From contig VZRS01015024.1 of the NCBI GenBank assembly GCA_013398055.1, forward strand, positions 1 through 64,000: DNA of 64,000 nt. Reading direction: 5' to 3'. Origin of the DNA: Ifrita kowaldi (Eukaryota > Chordata > Aves > Passeriformes > Cinclosomatidae). Numbering within the stretch: position 1 is the stretch's first letter; every line of letters begins with the position of its first letter. Positions 25,801 to 36,905 of this stretch are shown here, piece after piece. The position numbers were made by a program, and so were the translations under genes. The notes below the pieces were generated by a model. It was not told the DNA's origin and made no database searches. It saw only the letters and a program-made list of their open reading frames with translations.

Positions 25801-28800
25801 CTAGATGTGTCTCATTCTGATACTGAGGAGTCAGTTACTGACCATGCTCTACCCCTTAGTGCAGAGTTACAGGGGACTGATAAACGATGCAGAGAAAAAG
25901 TAGCTACTGCCCCCAAAAAAGAGATTCTCTCCAAAATCTATAAAGATGTATCTGAAAATGGTGTAGGTAAAATGTCTAAGGAGGATCATTATGATAAAGT
26001 GACAGTGTTACACTACACTGGAGATGTTAGTAGTCCCAAACATGCGATGTGGATGCGCTTTACTGAGGACAGATTAGACAGAGGTAGAGAAAAGTTGATA
26101 TATGAAGACAGGGTGGACAGGACTGTTAAAGAGGCAGAAGAAAAACTGACTGAAGTATCCCAGTTTTTTCGGGATAAAACAGAGAAGTTGAATGATGAGC
26201 TACAGTCTCCAGAGAAAAAGCAGCATAAAAAAAATGGCAAGGAAATACATTCTAGCCAGAGCTCTGCCAGCAGCAGCCCTGAGAAAGTTCTGCTCTCTGA
26301 ATTGCCATCGTCCGGGGATGAATGGAGTAAGGTGAAGCAGTATGCACATGATGGGAAGTGCTTTCCCAAGGTGGATGAAAGGAAAGCATCCAGTTTGCCC
26401 AGCAGTCCTGAAAAAAGGATATATGTGCAACCTGCAGAGGACTCTAAACGAACTATGGAACACAAGGGAAGTGCTCAGCAGACTGGAGTACCTGAGACTG
26501 GATTTCAGCTGAAGCAATCAAAGCTCAGTTCCATTAGGCTTAAATTCGAACAAGGTATAAGTCCCAGGAGTAAGGACGTAACTCAAGAAGAAAAAAAGCT
26601 GGATGGTCAGTCCAAAATTCCAGTAAAAAAATTGCAAGAAAGTAAGTTACCAGTGTATCAGTCCTATTCAAGAGAGAAACACGCAAAGCAAGTAGAGGTC
26701 ATTGATGCAAGCACAGCTTTACAGAAAGAGGTGAAAATACAGGAAAACCTTGTTCCAGGTAAAGGGAAAGCTGTCGAAGACTTTCATGCTTCAGACGCAC
26801 AAAAACAGAGAACTGAGATGAGGAAAGTCGTGCCAGAATGCTTTTCAGAACCACGGGCAAAAGACCTGGCGTATGGCTCAGACGCAACGACGAAGGGACA
26901 CTGGGACAAAAAAATCTATAGGACGTGGGAAAGTCCTGGAACTTCTAACCATAAAGCACAGAAGGAAAAACTTTCACATGTGCTGGTTCCAGATACAGTA
27001 AAAGAAAACCACGTTGATCATGCCGAATCTAAAACTGACAAAAAAAGTGAATTTATCACTGTGACAGAGCACAAAGTGGCCTCAAATGGAATTCATTCAG
27101 AAGAAGTGAAGGAACTGACTGTAAAATCTCCCTCAAAAAGGGTTTTATACAGAGAATTTGTTGTCAGGGAGGGGGAACGTAATGGTGAAGTGGCTGATAA
27201 AATATCCAAAAGGAAAGAAGAAATTGCTGTGTCCCATATTCCAGTCAGAATTGTTGAGGAGAAGAGAGCCATGCTTGATGGTGTTTATGAACTTTCAGCT
27301 AAAGTATCCCAATCAGCTGTGATTCAGGAGAAAGTTGAAAGACAGATTGATTATGTGGAAGATGAAAAAATAAAGCATTCAGAAATCAGAAAAGTTACCA
27401 AGCAGCAGAGTTCAGTAGGTCTAAGTCCTCCTGCTGAGGAAGCAGAGCTATCCCCTAGCAAATCACCAGATTCTTTAGAATGTAGCCCAGGAAAGGAATT
27501 TCCTTCAAGTGACGTAGCTGACGCCGGTGCCAGTGATTACTTGGATAAAGTTGCACCGCTAGTAAGCACTGAGGGAGTAAAAGAAATTAAGACCTTACCT
27601 GTTTATGTCAGCTTTGTTCAGGTAGGGAAGCAATATGAGAAAGAGGTGCAACAAGGAAGTATTAAAAAAATTGTCAGTCAGGAGAGTAAGACAGTACAAG
27701 AGACGAGGGGGACATTTTATACAGCTAGGCAGCAAAAACAACCTCCTTCTCCACAAGGTAGTCCAGAAGATGACACGCTAGAACAAGTGTCCTTTATAGA
27801 CAGCTCTGGTAAAAGCCCTTTAACGCCAGAAACACCGAGTTCAGAGGAAGTGAGTTACGAGTTTACATCTAAAACACCTGACTCACTAATAGCTTTTATC
27901 CCAGGCAAGCCCAGCCCTATACCCGAGGTATCTGAGGAGTCAGAGGAGGAAGCAGAGGCTAAGTCAACATCTGTGAAACAGGCAGAGGTTGAGGAACCAC
28001 AGATTGACAAAGCGGTACCCAGTCTTATAAATAAGGACTCTAACAAAAGACCCAAAGGTAACAGAGTTGCCTATATTGAATTCCCTCCTCCTCCACCACT
28101 GGATGCAGATCAAGGCGAGTCGGAAAAGAAGCCTCATTATTCCACTGAGAGTGAAATGGAGATGACTGAAGTGAACTTGCAGGATGAACATGACAAATGC
28201 CAACTGGCTGAACCTGTCATCAGAGTACAGCCACCGTCTCCTGTTCCACCGGGAGCAGATGTCAGTGACTCCAGTGACGATGAATCCCTCTATCAACCTG
28301 TTCCGCTTAAAAAGTACACGTTCAAACTGAAAGAGCTGGAAGATGACCAGAAAGAAACTTCAAAACCCAAAGCCCCTGAAAAGATTGAGAAACAGAAAGA
28401 GTTAGGACATCCCACTTCTGGGAAACCCAATGAGTTTGACAATGGGCTTGATTCACCCCAAAATGATGTAGTGCAAAATGGGAGTAACAATGACCAGTCT
28501 GTCACAGAGTGTTCCATAGCAACCACTGCAGAATTCTCCCATGATACCGATGCGACAGAGATTGACTCTCTTGACGGTTATGATTTGCAAGATGAAGATG
28601 ATGGTTTAACTGAGAGTGATTCTAAACTTGCAGGTCCGGCAGTTGAAACCAAAAAGGACGTATGGACTACAGAAGGCATTCTAAAGCAGACTGATCGCTG
28701 CTTTAGCCAGAGTAAGCTTGAAGTCATTGAGGAGGAAGGCAAGGTAGGCCCTGAAGAAGACAAGACACCTTCAAAAGGTCCATCCTCTGACAAAGCTGGA

Positions 28801-30514
28801 GATAAGAGCGATAAGAAGTCAGGGACACAGTTTTTCTCTTTGGAAGGGAGACACCCTGACAGGACTGTATTTCCTGACTCGTATTTCAGTTACAAAGTAG
28901 ACGAAGAATTTGCAACACCTTTCAAAACTGTGGCCACCAAGAGTCTAGATTTTGACCCGTGGTCCAATAACCGAGGTGACGATGAAGTGTTTGAGACTAA
29001 ATCAAGGGATGATGAGGCTAAGCCATTTGGTCTGGCAGTGGAAGACAGATCTCAAGCAACAACACCTGACACAACTCCAGCCAGAACTCCAACAGATGAG
29101 AGTACGCCAACTAGCGAGCCCAACCCCTTCCCATTTCATGAGGGGAAGATGTTTGAGATGACTCGCAGTGGTGCAATTGACATGAGCAAGAGGGATTTTG
29201 TTGAAGAAAGACTCCAATTTTTTCAGATTGGTGAGCATACTTCTGAAGGGAAGTCAGGGGACAAGGGGGAAGGGGATAAAAGTACAGTCACTGCCATCAC
29301 ACAGCCACAGGCAGGGGACAGCACTGTAGAAACAAACCTAGAGAGACCAGTAGAAACAACAGCAGTTGAAAATAAGCCCGGCATCCAGGCCAGTGGAGAT
29401 TGCATGGAACAAACACTTGGTAGTAACTCCCTGGAGAAACCATCGGCAGCAGTAAACGCTTCCAAAGTTGATCCCAAATTGCGCACACCAATTAAAATGG
29501 GAATTTCTGCTTCCACCATGACTCTGAAGAAAGATGGCCCTGGCGAAGTGACAGATAAGATAGAAGCTGTGATGCCAAGTGGTCAGGGATTAGAAAATGA
29601 AACTGTAGCGGTGATTGCGAGTTCAGCTTCTAGCCAGACGAGCTGTAGGCAAACAGAAAACACAGATTTTCCAAAAGATAATTTTAATAACAACAACAAT
29701 TTGGATTCATCTGCTGTCCCTACAGATGATATTACCTGTAATGTAGTGCTAAAAGAACATTTGGAACCGAAATGTTCCCTCCAGAAAGCTAATCAAGCGA
29801 AAAGCACTTCAGGAAAAGGTGCAGGGACAACACAAGGACAAAGAGTAAGAGATAAGCAAAAACCACACGGAGAGCAGCAAAAGTCAACAGAGTTGGTAGG
29901 GGCTAGAGGAAAATCAAAGCTTCCTGTAAAGGCCAGCTCAGTAAAACAAGTCTTTTCACAAAATAATCTCCAAAGCAATACAGGGAGTAAAGTGAGAGAG
30001 GCTAGTAAGCCTGACAAAGCAAAACAAAATAATTCTTCTCCCTGTCTAGAAGCAAGGTCTAGGATTCCTGTAAAAAATACACATAGGAGTAACGTAGCTA
30101 GAAGAACTCCAGCCCTGCCAAAACAAGAGCAGGTAGAGAAAGAAAAACCAAAACAACTTCCTTCTAAATTACCGGTAAAGGTAAGATCTACCTCCGTCAC
30201 CATGACAACAGTTAAAGTAAAGAAAAATCAGCTTAGGGAGGTATGTAAACATTCTATTGAATATTTTAAGGGAATTAGTGGTGAGACATTAAAGCTTGTG
30301 GATCGTCTTTCTGATGAAGAGAAAAAGATGCAGTCAGAGGTCTCTGATGATGAAGAAGACAGTACATCAAGGAACACGTCCTTATCAGAAGCTACTCAAG
30401 TTTACCAGCCTTCCATTACACCGAAGTCTGCTAGAGACATGAGAACAGAGGCAGCATCTATAAAATCAAAGATTGAAAAGGCCGACAGTGAGAGGAGGAG
30501 GAGTAAGAGGACTG
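22823..30514 (+). CDS. ANK3: ANK3 giant neuronal exon (7692 nt, 2564 codons)
   Basis: This single exon encodes the tail insert that converts the short ankyrin-G into the giant axonal isoforms that organise axon initial segments and nodes of Ranvier. It starts KTVERSAGATRSLP and ends with ERRRSKRTG, entering and leaving in phase 1. The order is: a Ser/Thr/Pro-rich part with repeated SP[LIA][KR] motifs (22999-24027); a block beginning LKDVAEMKEDLIRMTAIL that is also recognisable in ANK2; a DDWVEF motif (24352-24369) matching the known GABARAP-binding site; RIEETMSVHDIMKAFQSG (from 25189), shared with ANK2; three SxIP motifs; a PPPPPLD run at 28084-28104; TTPDTTPARTPTDESTPTSE (from 29059), shared with ANK2; and KHSIEYFKGISGETLKLVDR near 30247. 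The poly-threonine tract recalled from human ankyrin-G near the end is almost absent. If the donor GTGAGA at 30515 is not used, the frame runs 23 more codons to a stop at 30583-30585. Confidence 0.98.
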
Positions 30515-31152
30515 GTGAGAATGAAGGCAGTCAGGTTTCTGGAGCTCTCATGGCTCACCTCGTGGAGATCAAGCCTAGTTTGTAAAACTTTCAACTTGTT
30601 GATCCTAGTGCATGAACTGTTGTGATTGCCTGTGGAGTGACTTAACTGTAGTTTTCATTCTGTCATTGTCATCTGTATGTGCTGTCTTATTCTCTTTTTT
30701 CTTCCTTCAAACAAATTCTGTACTGTAGAAAGCTAGTGAAGCATGCCAAAGACATTCATGTAACTCAGAAATCGATGTAACTCAGAAATTGAAAGATGTC
30801 TTTTGTGACAGCAAATTTGTTCTGTCAAAGTAGAGAAAATAGACAATAATCTGGCCTTGGTGGTTTTCACCAGTGATTGAACAACTTGTCTACAGTCTAG
30901 CAGCTAGATTGTCAGCATGTTTGGTTTCATTACACGACATCATGTAGTTTTACATGTTGGCTTTACACAGGTGAAAATCTAAAAGCTGTGAAAAAATTTT
31001 GTTTTGTAGGTTATTAGGTCACACAACCATTCTAGTAAACAATATAAGCACTGTCAACTTAGTCAATTAAAGCTATTATTTATAATAAACTATTATCCGG
31101 TATTGTGGTTTTCTGTGCAAAACCTTTTTAATTGAGAAATTGTAAATCACAG
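30515..31152 (+). other. ANK3: ANK3 intron (read-through stop at 30583)
   Basis: A 638-nt AT-rich intron, donor GTGAGAAT, acceptor AAATCACAG. Retention would add 23 residues (from ENEGSQ…) and end at TAA 30583-30585. An ATAATAAAC word is at about 31082, but no clear poly(A) signal lies right after the stop. Confidence 0.88.
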
Positions 31153-31227
31153 GTCCACAGAGTCCATGTGAACGGACAGATATAAGGATGGCAATTGTAG
31201 CTGATCACCTAGGACTTAGCTGGACAG
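31153..31227 (+). CDS. ANK3: ANK3 exon: start of death domain
   Basis: A 75-nt, phase 1-1 exon encoding GPQSPCERTDIRMAIVADHL, then GLSWT. It is identical to recalled mammalian ankyrin-G in this stretch. It contains the first helix of the ankyrin death domain, which in ankyrins is a protein-interaction module with no known direct role in cell death. Because both flanks are phase 1, this exon can follow either the giant exon or the exon at 19467-19548. Confidence 0.97.
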
Positions 31228-32094
31228 GTAAGCTTTTCTGCTTTAATATTGAAATCAGTCTCTGCTATTGCATTTTTAGGTATTCTTTTACCAAAAGCCA
31301 CAGCAAGACTGCGTCAGGCTCTCCCAAATTCACAGCCAGGCCAGCTTCCCAAAACGTGCAATGTATTGCTGGGCAAAGATGCCTGATGGGGAATTATTCC
31401 TTGGTCTTGCAAGAAATCAAAGAGAAACGCACAGGGAAAATAGCTAAATGGCTCTCCTCTCGAGATGTTCCCCCAAGGAGCTGAGAGGTTCTGCCTGCTC
31501 TGGCTCAGGGCTGCCTCTGGAGTATCTGCTGACCCTGGTCAGCAGATTCCCCCAAGCCCTGGTTGCAGGGGGCCCAGCAGTGCCCCAGCAAGTCGGTGTT
31601 GGAGGTGTTCTCTGACTGTGTGCCCATGCATAGCCCCATATGTTGGTGGGCAGAGCTGCCCTTCCTGGGCTCACAACTGCAGCAGCCAGCTCTGCCCAGG
31701 CTCAGGTGATGACAGCACCAGTGCTGAGCTGCACAGGGTGCTCCCAGGGGAATAACAACCAGCGGAAATAAACAGAGTTTATGAATTAGCACTGATGAGG
31801 CAGTCTCCAGGGAGGGCTTTTTCATCACGTTTAAGTGGCTTACTGAGCATAAGTGTGGTAATCGCTCCCAGAGATGATTGAAATTCAAAATGATGTCTTA
31901 GGAAATTAAAGCATGGGGATTTAATGCCATGTTCATTGTTATCTGTAAAGTTTGTGTCAGGCAGTTTTGTTGGCGTCTCTGTGACCTATGAAAGGTAGTA
32001 TTTTTAAGCTTGACAAGACGATTGAGAGATTTGTACTTTCTTTGGTGTTTTTGGGTTTGTTTTCTTTTCTCGCTTGCTTTTTTTGTCTTTATAG
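31228..32094 (+). other. ANK3: ANK3 intron
   Basis: An 867-nt intron, donor GTAAGC, with a strong T-rich acceptor (TTTGTCTTTATAG). No exon or clear repeat was seen. Confidence 0.87.
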
Positions 32095-32226
32095 AACTGG
32101 CAAGAGAACTGAATTTTTCTGTGGATGAAATAAATCAAATCCGAGTAGAAAACCCAAATTCTCTTATTGCTCAGAGCTTCATGTTATTAAAAAAATGGGT
32201 TACCAGAGATGGGAAAAATGCTACAA
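32095..32226 (+). CDS. ANK3: ANK3 exon: death domain, central helices
   Basis: A 132-nt, phase 1-1 exon encoding ELARELNFSVDEINQIRVEN, then PNSLIAQSFMLLKKWVTRDG and KNAT. The NPNSL and LLKKW motifs are typical of ankyrin death domains. It differs from the recalled human sequence at essentially one residue (IAQS here, ISQS there). Donor is GTAAGT. Confidence 0.97.
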
Positions 32227-33236
32227 GTAAGTTCAAGTAGTTACTTTTATTGTTTGTAAGTTTTAGCCCATTGCACCTGTTGCCAAGTTGAAGAAAACAT
32301 TATGAATGTCCTTCACAAACCATCAATGAAAAAAAGAAGTTTCAGTTATATTTTTACTAGGAGTCAGAAATATGTCATATTTATTCACTCTATATGCAGA
32401 AGGAAATTATCTGTTCTCCGAATCCATAGTTGATGGGACACGTAGTGAACTTAAACTCCAGTAAAGAAAATAAAAGGGAGAACTTTCCAATAGCAAGGAA
32501 TGTGAAACATGGAAATGACTGCCTAGAAAATTTAGGTAGTCTCACAGTATTGCAGGTGATAGGAAAAGACTAAACTTCTTCCTGGAAGGAGTGATGATTC
32601 TGGGCTGATACTTCTGGGTTTGTCTGTGGATTTCACTTGAATTGCTCAAACTGAAAGAGAGGGGTTGATTTTTGTGTGGGATCAGTGGTGTTCGTTACCC
32701 TTCTCTGATCCACAAACTCCTACACACCATTTGAGTCTCCTTTGATCTTTTTCACTGTAAAAGTAATTTCCAGTATTACTGTGTTCTCACAACAGGATTA
32801 TTGTAAATGAGATTTCATGATGTACTGCATGAATAGCCTTATATGCATTATTACCTACATGACTGCCTATTCTGTTGTTCCTCAAAACAGAATGGTAAAA
32901 GGATTTTTACACTCCCTTTACGCTCCAGTAAAAGGATATTTTGTATCAGTAGTAAGTAAATACGTTCTTCAAGAACTATCTGACCTTGTTCTTTGTGCCT
33001 TTTGTGTTGTAATATAATTATACTTGGCGAGTGTGTAGACTCTTAATAGATGTATATCTTGAATAAGTAGGCAGCTGAATGACTGCTCAGAGACAGTTGC
33101 TGGGGTTTGCTAGAACCAAAGGCATTGGGACATGCCTGCAGTTTGTAAATAACGCGATGTGAATGTAACTGGGAAAAACGATCTTGCAGTTCTGCAATGC
33201 TGAACCTTTTTCTGATGTGTTTTATTTTTTTTTCAG
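32227..33236 (+). other. ANK3: ANK3 intron
   Basis: A 1.0-kb intron with a T-rich acceptor (TTTTTTTTTCAG). The part at about 32470-32660 loosely resembles an old CR1 fragment; see the separate entry. Confidence 0.86.
32470..32660 (+). mobile_element. possible very old CR1-like LINE fragment (sense on +)
   Basis: The order of words (agaactttccaatag … gaaatgactgcctag … ggaaaagactaaacttc) loosely follows the sense strand of old amniote CR1 3' ends as I recall them. Divergence is high and I could not align it, so this is tentative. Confidence 0.3.
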
Positions 33237-33380
33237 CTGATGCCTTAACTTCTGTATTGACAAAAATTAATCGAATAGATATCGTCACCCTGCTGGAAGG
33301 ACCAATATTTGATTACGGAAATATTTCAGGCACCAGAAGTTTTGCAGATGAAAATAACGTATTTCATGATCCCATTGATG
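33237..33380 (+). CDS. ANK3: ANK3 exon: end of death domain
   Basis: A 144-nt, phase 1-1 exon encoding TDALTSVLTKINRIDIVTLL, then EGPIFDYGNISGTRSFADEN and NVFHDPIDG. It closes the death domain and starts the C-terminal regulatory region. It ends GAT G|GTAATT. Several downstream acceptors that restore phase 1 exist (35360, 36074, 36232, 36817), so this is the branch point for C-terminal variants. Confidence 0.97.
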
Positions 33381-33535
33381 GTAATTGATTTCCGTAGTCA
33401 TGTTTAATTCAGTGACACGTCCAATAATACAATAATGTTTTATAAACTAAACTTTAAAGAAAGATTGTAAGTTCTACAGAAACAATAATTTTAATTGTGT
33501 GAAGGGGTTTTCCTCTCCTAAAGCATGATACAGTA

Positions 33536-34085
33536 GAATCACAGAATATCCTCAGCTGGAAGGGACCCGTGAAGATCATCGAGTCCGACTCCTGGCCCTG
33601 CGCAGGACACCCCAAGAATCACGCCCTGTGCCTGAGAGCGTTGTCCAAACACCTCTTGAACTCTGTCAGGCTTGGGGCCGTGCCCACTTCTCTGTTTCGG
33701 TGCCTGACCACCTTCTGGGTGAAAAACCTCTTCCTAACACCCAGCCTAAACCTCCCCTGACACAGCTTCCTGCTCACTCACATTCGACTTCCCACTGGCC
33801 AGGACCCCCAGGTCCCTTTCCATGGGGCTGCTCTCCAGCCTCTCATTCCCCAGACTCTAGAGATAGCCAGGGTTGCCCCATCCCAGGTGCAGAGCCCAGC
33901 ACTTGCCTCTATTAAACTTCATGTGGTTGGTGATTGTCCAGCCCTCCATGCCTTGGAGGGTGTCCACAGCTGCTCCCAATTCAGTATCATCAGCAAACTT
34001 CCTTAGTACACCTTCAAGTGCTGCATCCAAGTCATTTATGGGGATGTGTAGGTTGCACATTAATATCTCAGGCAGTAAGCCCAGA
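33536..34085 (-). mobile_element. CR1 LINE fragment, minus strand, internally deleted
   Basis: Read on the + strand this follows the antisense of the bird CR1 3' end: agaatcacagaat…, gaagggaccc, then cctctattaaacttcatgtggttggtgattg. On the minus strand a remnant reads KFADDTELGAAVDT and TNHMKFN, which is the reverse-transcriptase catalytic block (FADD form) of CR1. About 33760-33790 jumps from the 3' region to sequence normally several hundred bases further upstream, so an internal deletion is likely. The frame is broken and the copy is inactive. Confidence 0.85.
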
Positions 34086-35360
34086 GTCCCACAAAAGTGT
34101 GCCTGAGTGAACTTGTTCCCACCAGCCTCGGTGTCAGCTCACAAGACCAAGCTTTTCTCCTGCAACAGTTGTCCTTTGGGGCTTGCCCGTGTCTATTTTT
34201 TATGTACTTGGTATTGCATGCTTGACAATTTACCTGGAAATGTGTGTATTCTTTGGCTTCCTGTCTAGATATGTAGTAGTAAAAATTCTTCAAGAAAAAA
34301 AAGAAAGGAAGAAGAAGGGGGGGAAAGTGCATAGTATTTGCATGGAATAAATTAGTGTGCAATTTACTACCGAGCCTCTTTGAGACCCGTGAACATCGAT
34401 TGCTTTATGATCTTCACTTGGACCATTTCTACAATGGCAGGAGAAAAATAAGAAAATGTTTTATTAGTGCATGAGTGAATGTCTTTTTCAGTCTGCTAAT
34501 GGGTAAAATTGTGTAATAATTTTTACATGGAAGCTGTGTCAACTGAAAACAGAACTGTGAAGGTTACATTTGAGTCAGATCAAAAAGATAAATTGAATTC
34601 TCCTTGTTAAACAAAATTTCCATAGGGATGCTTAATATTTATCAGTATATTGAAGATGCTAAATGTTGGGTTTTTTCTTGTTTTAAATAGTAGGTAACAA
34701 GCACTGGATTATTACTTTGATTTTACTCATGTGTATTATAAATAACTCCTTAAATAAGATTTTATTTTTTTTGTAATAACGTTCCCTTTGGTTTTTGTAA
34801 TTTGTTCAATTATGTTTTGGCTTTCTCTGTATTTTAGTAAGTTTTTTTTTTTTCTTCAGAGCATATGAGCTCAGCGTACCTCCATTATTGAGCAGCATTG
34901 CTGGTCATTGAATCATTGCACTACAGAAATAGTTTTCTGTTGACATTTTAAGAAAGTTGCTCTTGAAATGTTGCTTGCGCCTTTTAATAGTAGCATCAAT
35001 GTTTTTATGAAAAAAGCGCTTCTCTGCAGTTGCTTTGTGTCTCTCCTCTTCTCTGAACCTTCCTCAAGCTTCCTTTCCTCACCAAGACCAGACCACCTTT
35101 GCCTTTCTCTCGGCTGGTTCAGGAGACAACCCCCCACCAAGCCCTGTTGATGCACCTCCCCTTGCAGGCAGCACAATGTCCAGTTAACCCCATAGCATGT
35201 GTTTTTTTCCTTTCCTAGGTTGCCCAACCTCATTTGCCAGAATGCGAACTTAAGGTTTTGTTGCCATTTCTTAGTGTGTGTATTCAGTTTAATCCTTTCG
35301 TATGGGTTGGTTTCTTTTTTCATGTTTTCATCAATTTTTCTTTTCTCTTTATTTGATCAG

Positions 35361-35865
35361 TGTATCTGATTGTACCAATGTCACCAAGATCACCTCAATC
35401 TTCAAGATCACCAAGATCTCCTTACTCACCACAGTCCTCTCACCCGTATAACTTCACTGTACCTGAAATATTCATATAGCTCTCCCTTGTGTTTTTGTTC
35501 TCTTATCCCTTCGTTAACTTCCTTACTTTAGTTTTTTATCCTGCTGTGTATTTAGATCTGCTATCTTTTAGTATCCTCCTTAGGATCCATTTCTGTTCTT
35601 CATTCTTCAACTAGTCCATTATTATTCTCTGTGGTTAAGTTGGAGGTATATGTTAGTAACACTGTATTTCTGGTATTGTGTATTTTTATATAAAAGCATA
35701 TTAAAAATGTGGACCTGTTTTAGAAATAATACCTACTGACAAAAAAATGTGGCTGTCCTATGTTATGATCTACTGCTGTCTTTAAAATCTGTTAATTAAA
35801 CATCCAAATTTAAAAAATAAATAAATAAAAACTTGGAAATAAAGATTTATACAATGTGGCTGCAA
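35361..35865 (+). CDS. candidate alternative terminal exon of ANK3 (Ser-Pro-rich end)
   Basis: After a strong pyrimidine tract and acceptor TTTGATCAG, the sequence is open in exactly the phase left by the exon ending at 33380 (G|TG). It gives 39 residues beginning VYLIVPMSPRSPQSS, with repeated SPR/SPQ/SPY units, and ending NFTVPEIFI before TAG at 35477-35479. A cluster of AATAAA signals follows at 35817-35843, with a T/G-rich stretch after it. Use of this exon would replace the whole C-terminal regulatory tail. I do not recognise the peptide. The coding part is 35361-35479; the rest would be 3' UTR, with an approximate end. Confidence 0.5.
35817..35843 (+). terminator. cluster of AATAAA poly(A) signals in an intron
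   Basis: Overlapping AATAAA words and a clear AATAAA at 35838-35843 are followed by a T/G-rich stretch (attgtcttgtatg) at about 35870. They would serve the candidate terminal exon at 35361. AT-rich introns produce such words by chance, so this is supportive only. Confidence 0.45.
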
Positions 35866-36232
35866 GAGATTGTCTTGTATGTAAAGGGACAACCACCCTT
35901 GTCCACATTTGATTTATTGCATGCTCATAAGACAATCTGCTATAGCTTGAAAATGTTTTAAGTGGCTGCAAAAGCAATTGCTGAAAACTTTACAGACTAT
36001 TAAAAAATAGTGAGAAGTACTGGCTTCACTGTACTATTCATGGGCAGTACTCATTCTTTGTTCCGTCTCTGTAGGACAAAGTAACGAAATCTATCAGAAC
36101 TGCATTGGTTCTTATACACCTGCCACCTCCTCATATGTTTCATACTATGTGTAACCCATGAATCATTTGGCATTTGCTTATTTGTTGCTCCATGCTTCAT
36201 CCCAGTCAGTCCAAATGTGCTGTCTTCCTTAG

Positions 36233-36905
36233 GTTATCCCTCCATTCAAGTGGAACTGGAAACTCCCACTGGGTTGCGCTTCGTGCCGCCCACCCCTTTC
36301 CACCAGGAGGATTTCCTTAGCGACACCTCTAGCCTAGAGTCACCCCTTAGAACTCCCAGTAGACTGAGTGACGTGTTAGTGACCTCCCAGGGGCACGTAG
36401 ATGGTACAGCAGCAGCACCGCCAGTGGTGACTGAAGAAGACACTTCACTGGATGACAGCAGAGTTGATTTCTCAGTGCCTAGAGAAGGAACACCTAAAGA
36501 TATTTCCGTAGGCGAGAGCCAGTTGGAGGAAGTGGACCTTAAGGATTTTCCGCGGTATCTTGGTAGTTATGGTGGGATATCCAAAGATGCTAAACAAAGG
36601 CAGAGTGAAGAGACTAGGAAAAGAGGAGTGAGGACTGAACAGCCTGAGAGAGAGAAGTCTGGTACTGATGAGGAGATGGCGGCAGAAAAGTTTAAGTCTC
36701 TGTTTGAGGACATCCATCTGGAAGAAGGAGCTGAGTCTGAGGAGATGACGGAAGAAAGAGTATGGTCAATTCTTAAAGGTGTTCAACAAGCAGAACACGA
36801 AATGTCTTCAATTACAGGTTGGCAGCCTGACTCCTCCAGCGTCTCCGAGGCACCGACGTCGGGGCGCAGGATAGGCGGCAGCCTGCTGGATCGCTTGGAT
36901 GAGAG
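36233..36905 (+). CDS. ANK3: ANK3 exon: C-terminal regulatory region (673 nt)
   Basis: The exon encodes GYPSIQVELETPTGLRFVPP, TPFHQEDFLSDTSSLESPLR, TPSRLSD and PPVVTEEDTSLDD, then a charged part ending in FKSLFEDIHLEEGAE, EEMTEERVWSILK and QQAEHEMSSITGWQ, then GGSLLDRLDE. It enters in phase 1 and leaves in phase 2. Start and end match mammalian ankyrin-G. The middle 85 codons (36563-36817) are absent from the mammalian canonical form I recall and are bounded by GT and AG in phase. A shorter exon starting at 36818 is also in phase. The region is predicted to be disordered and acidic. Confidence 0.93.

Larger units (their letters stand above)
33381..36232 (+). other. ANK3: ANK3 intron holding a CR1 copy and a candidate alternative end
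   Basis: A 2.85-kb intron. Besides the CR1 element (33536-34085) it holds the candidate terminal exon at 35361, a second in-phase acceptor at 36074, and a very strong pyrimidine-tract acceptor at 34859 that opens only ten codons. The constitutive acceptor is CTTCCTTAG at 36232. Confidence 0.85.

Noticed and set aside
34860..34892. Very strong acceptor (long T tract, TTCTTCAG) in phase with the death-domain exon
   Set aside because: Opens only ten codons (EHMSSAYLHY) before a stop; no support beyond the acceptor.
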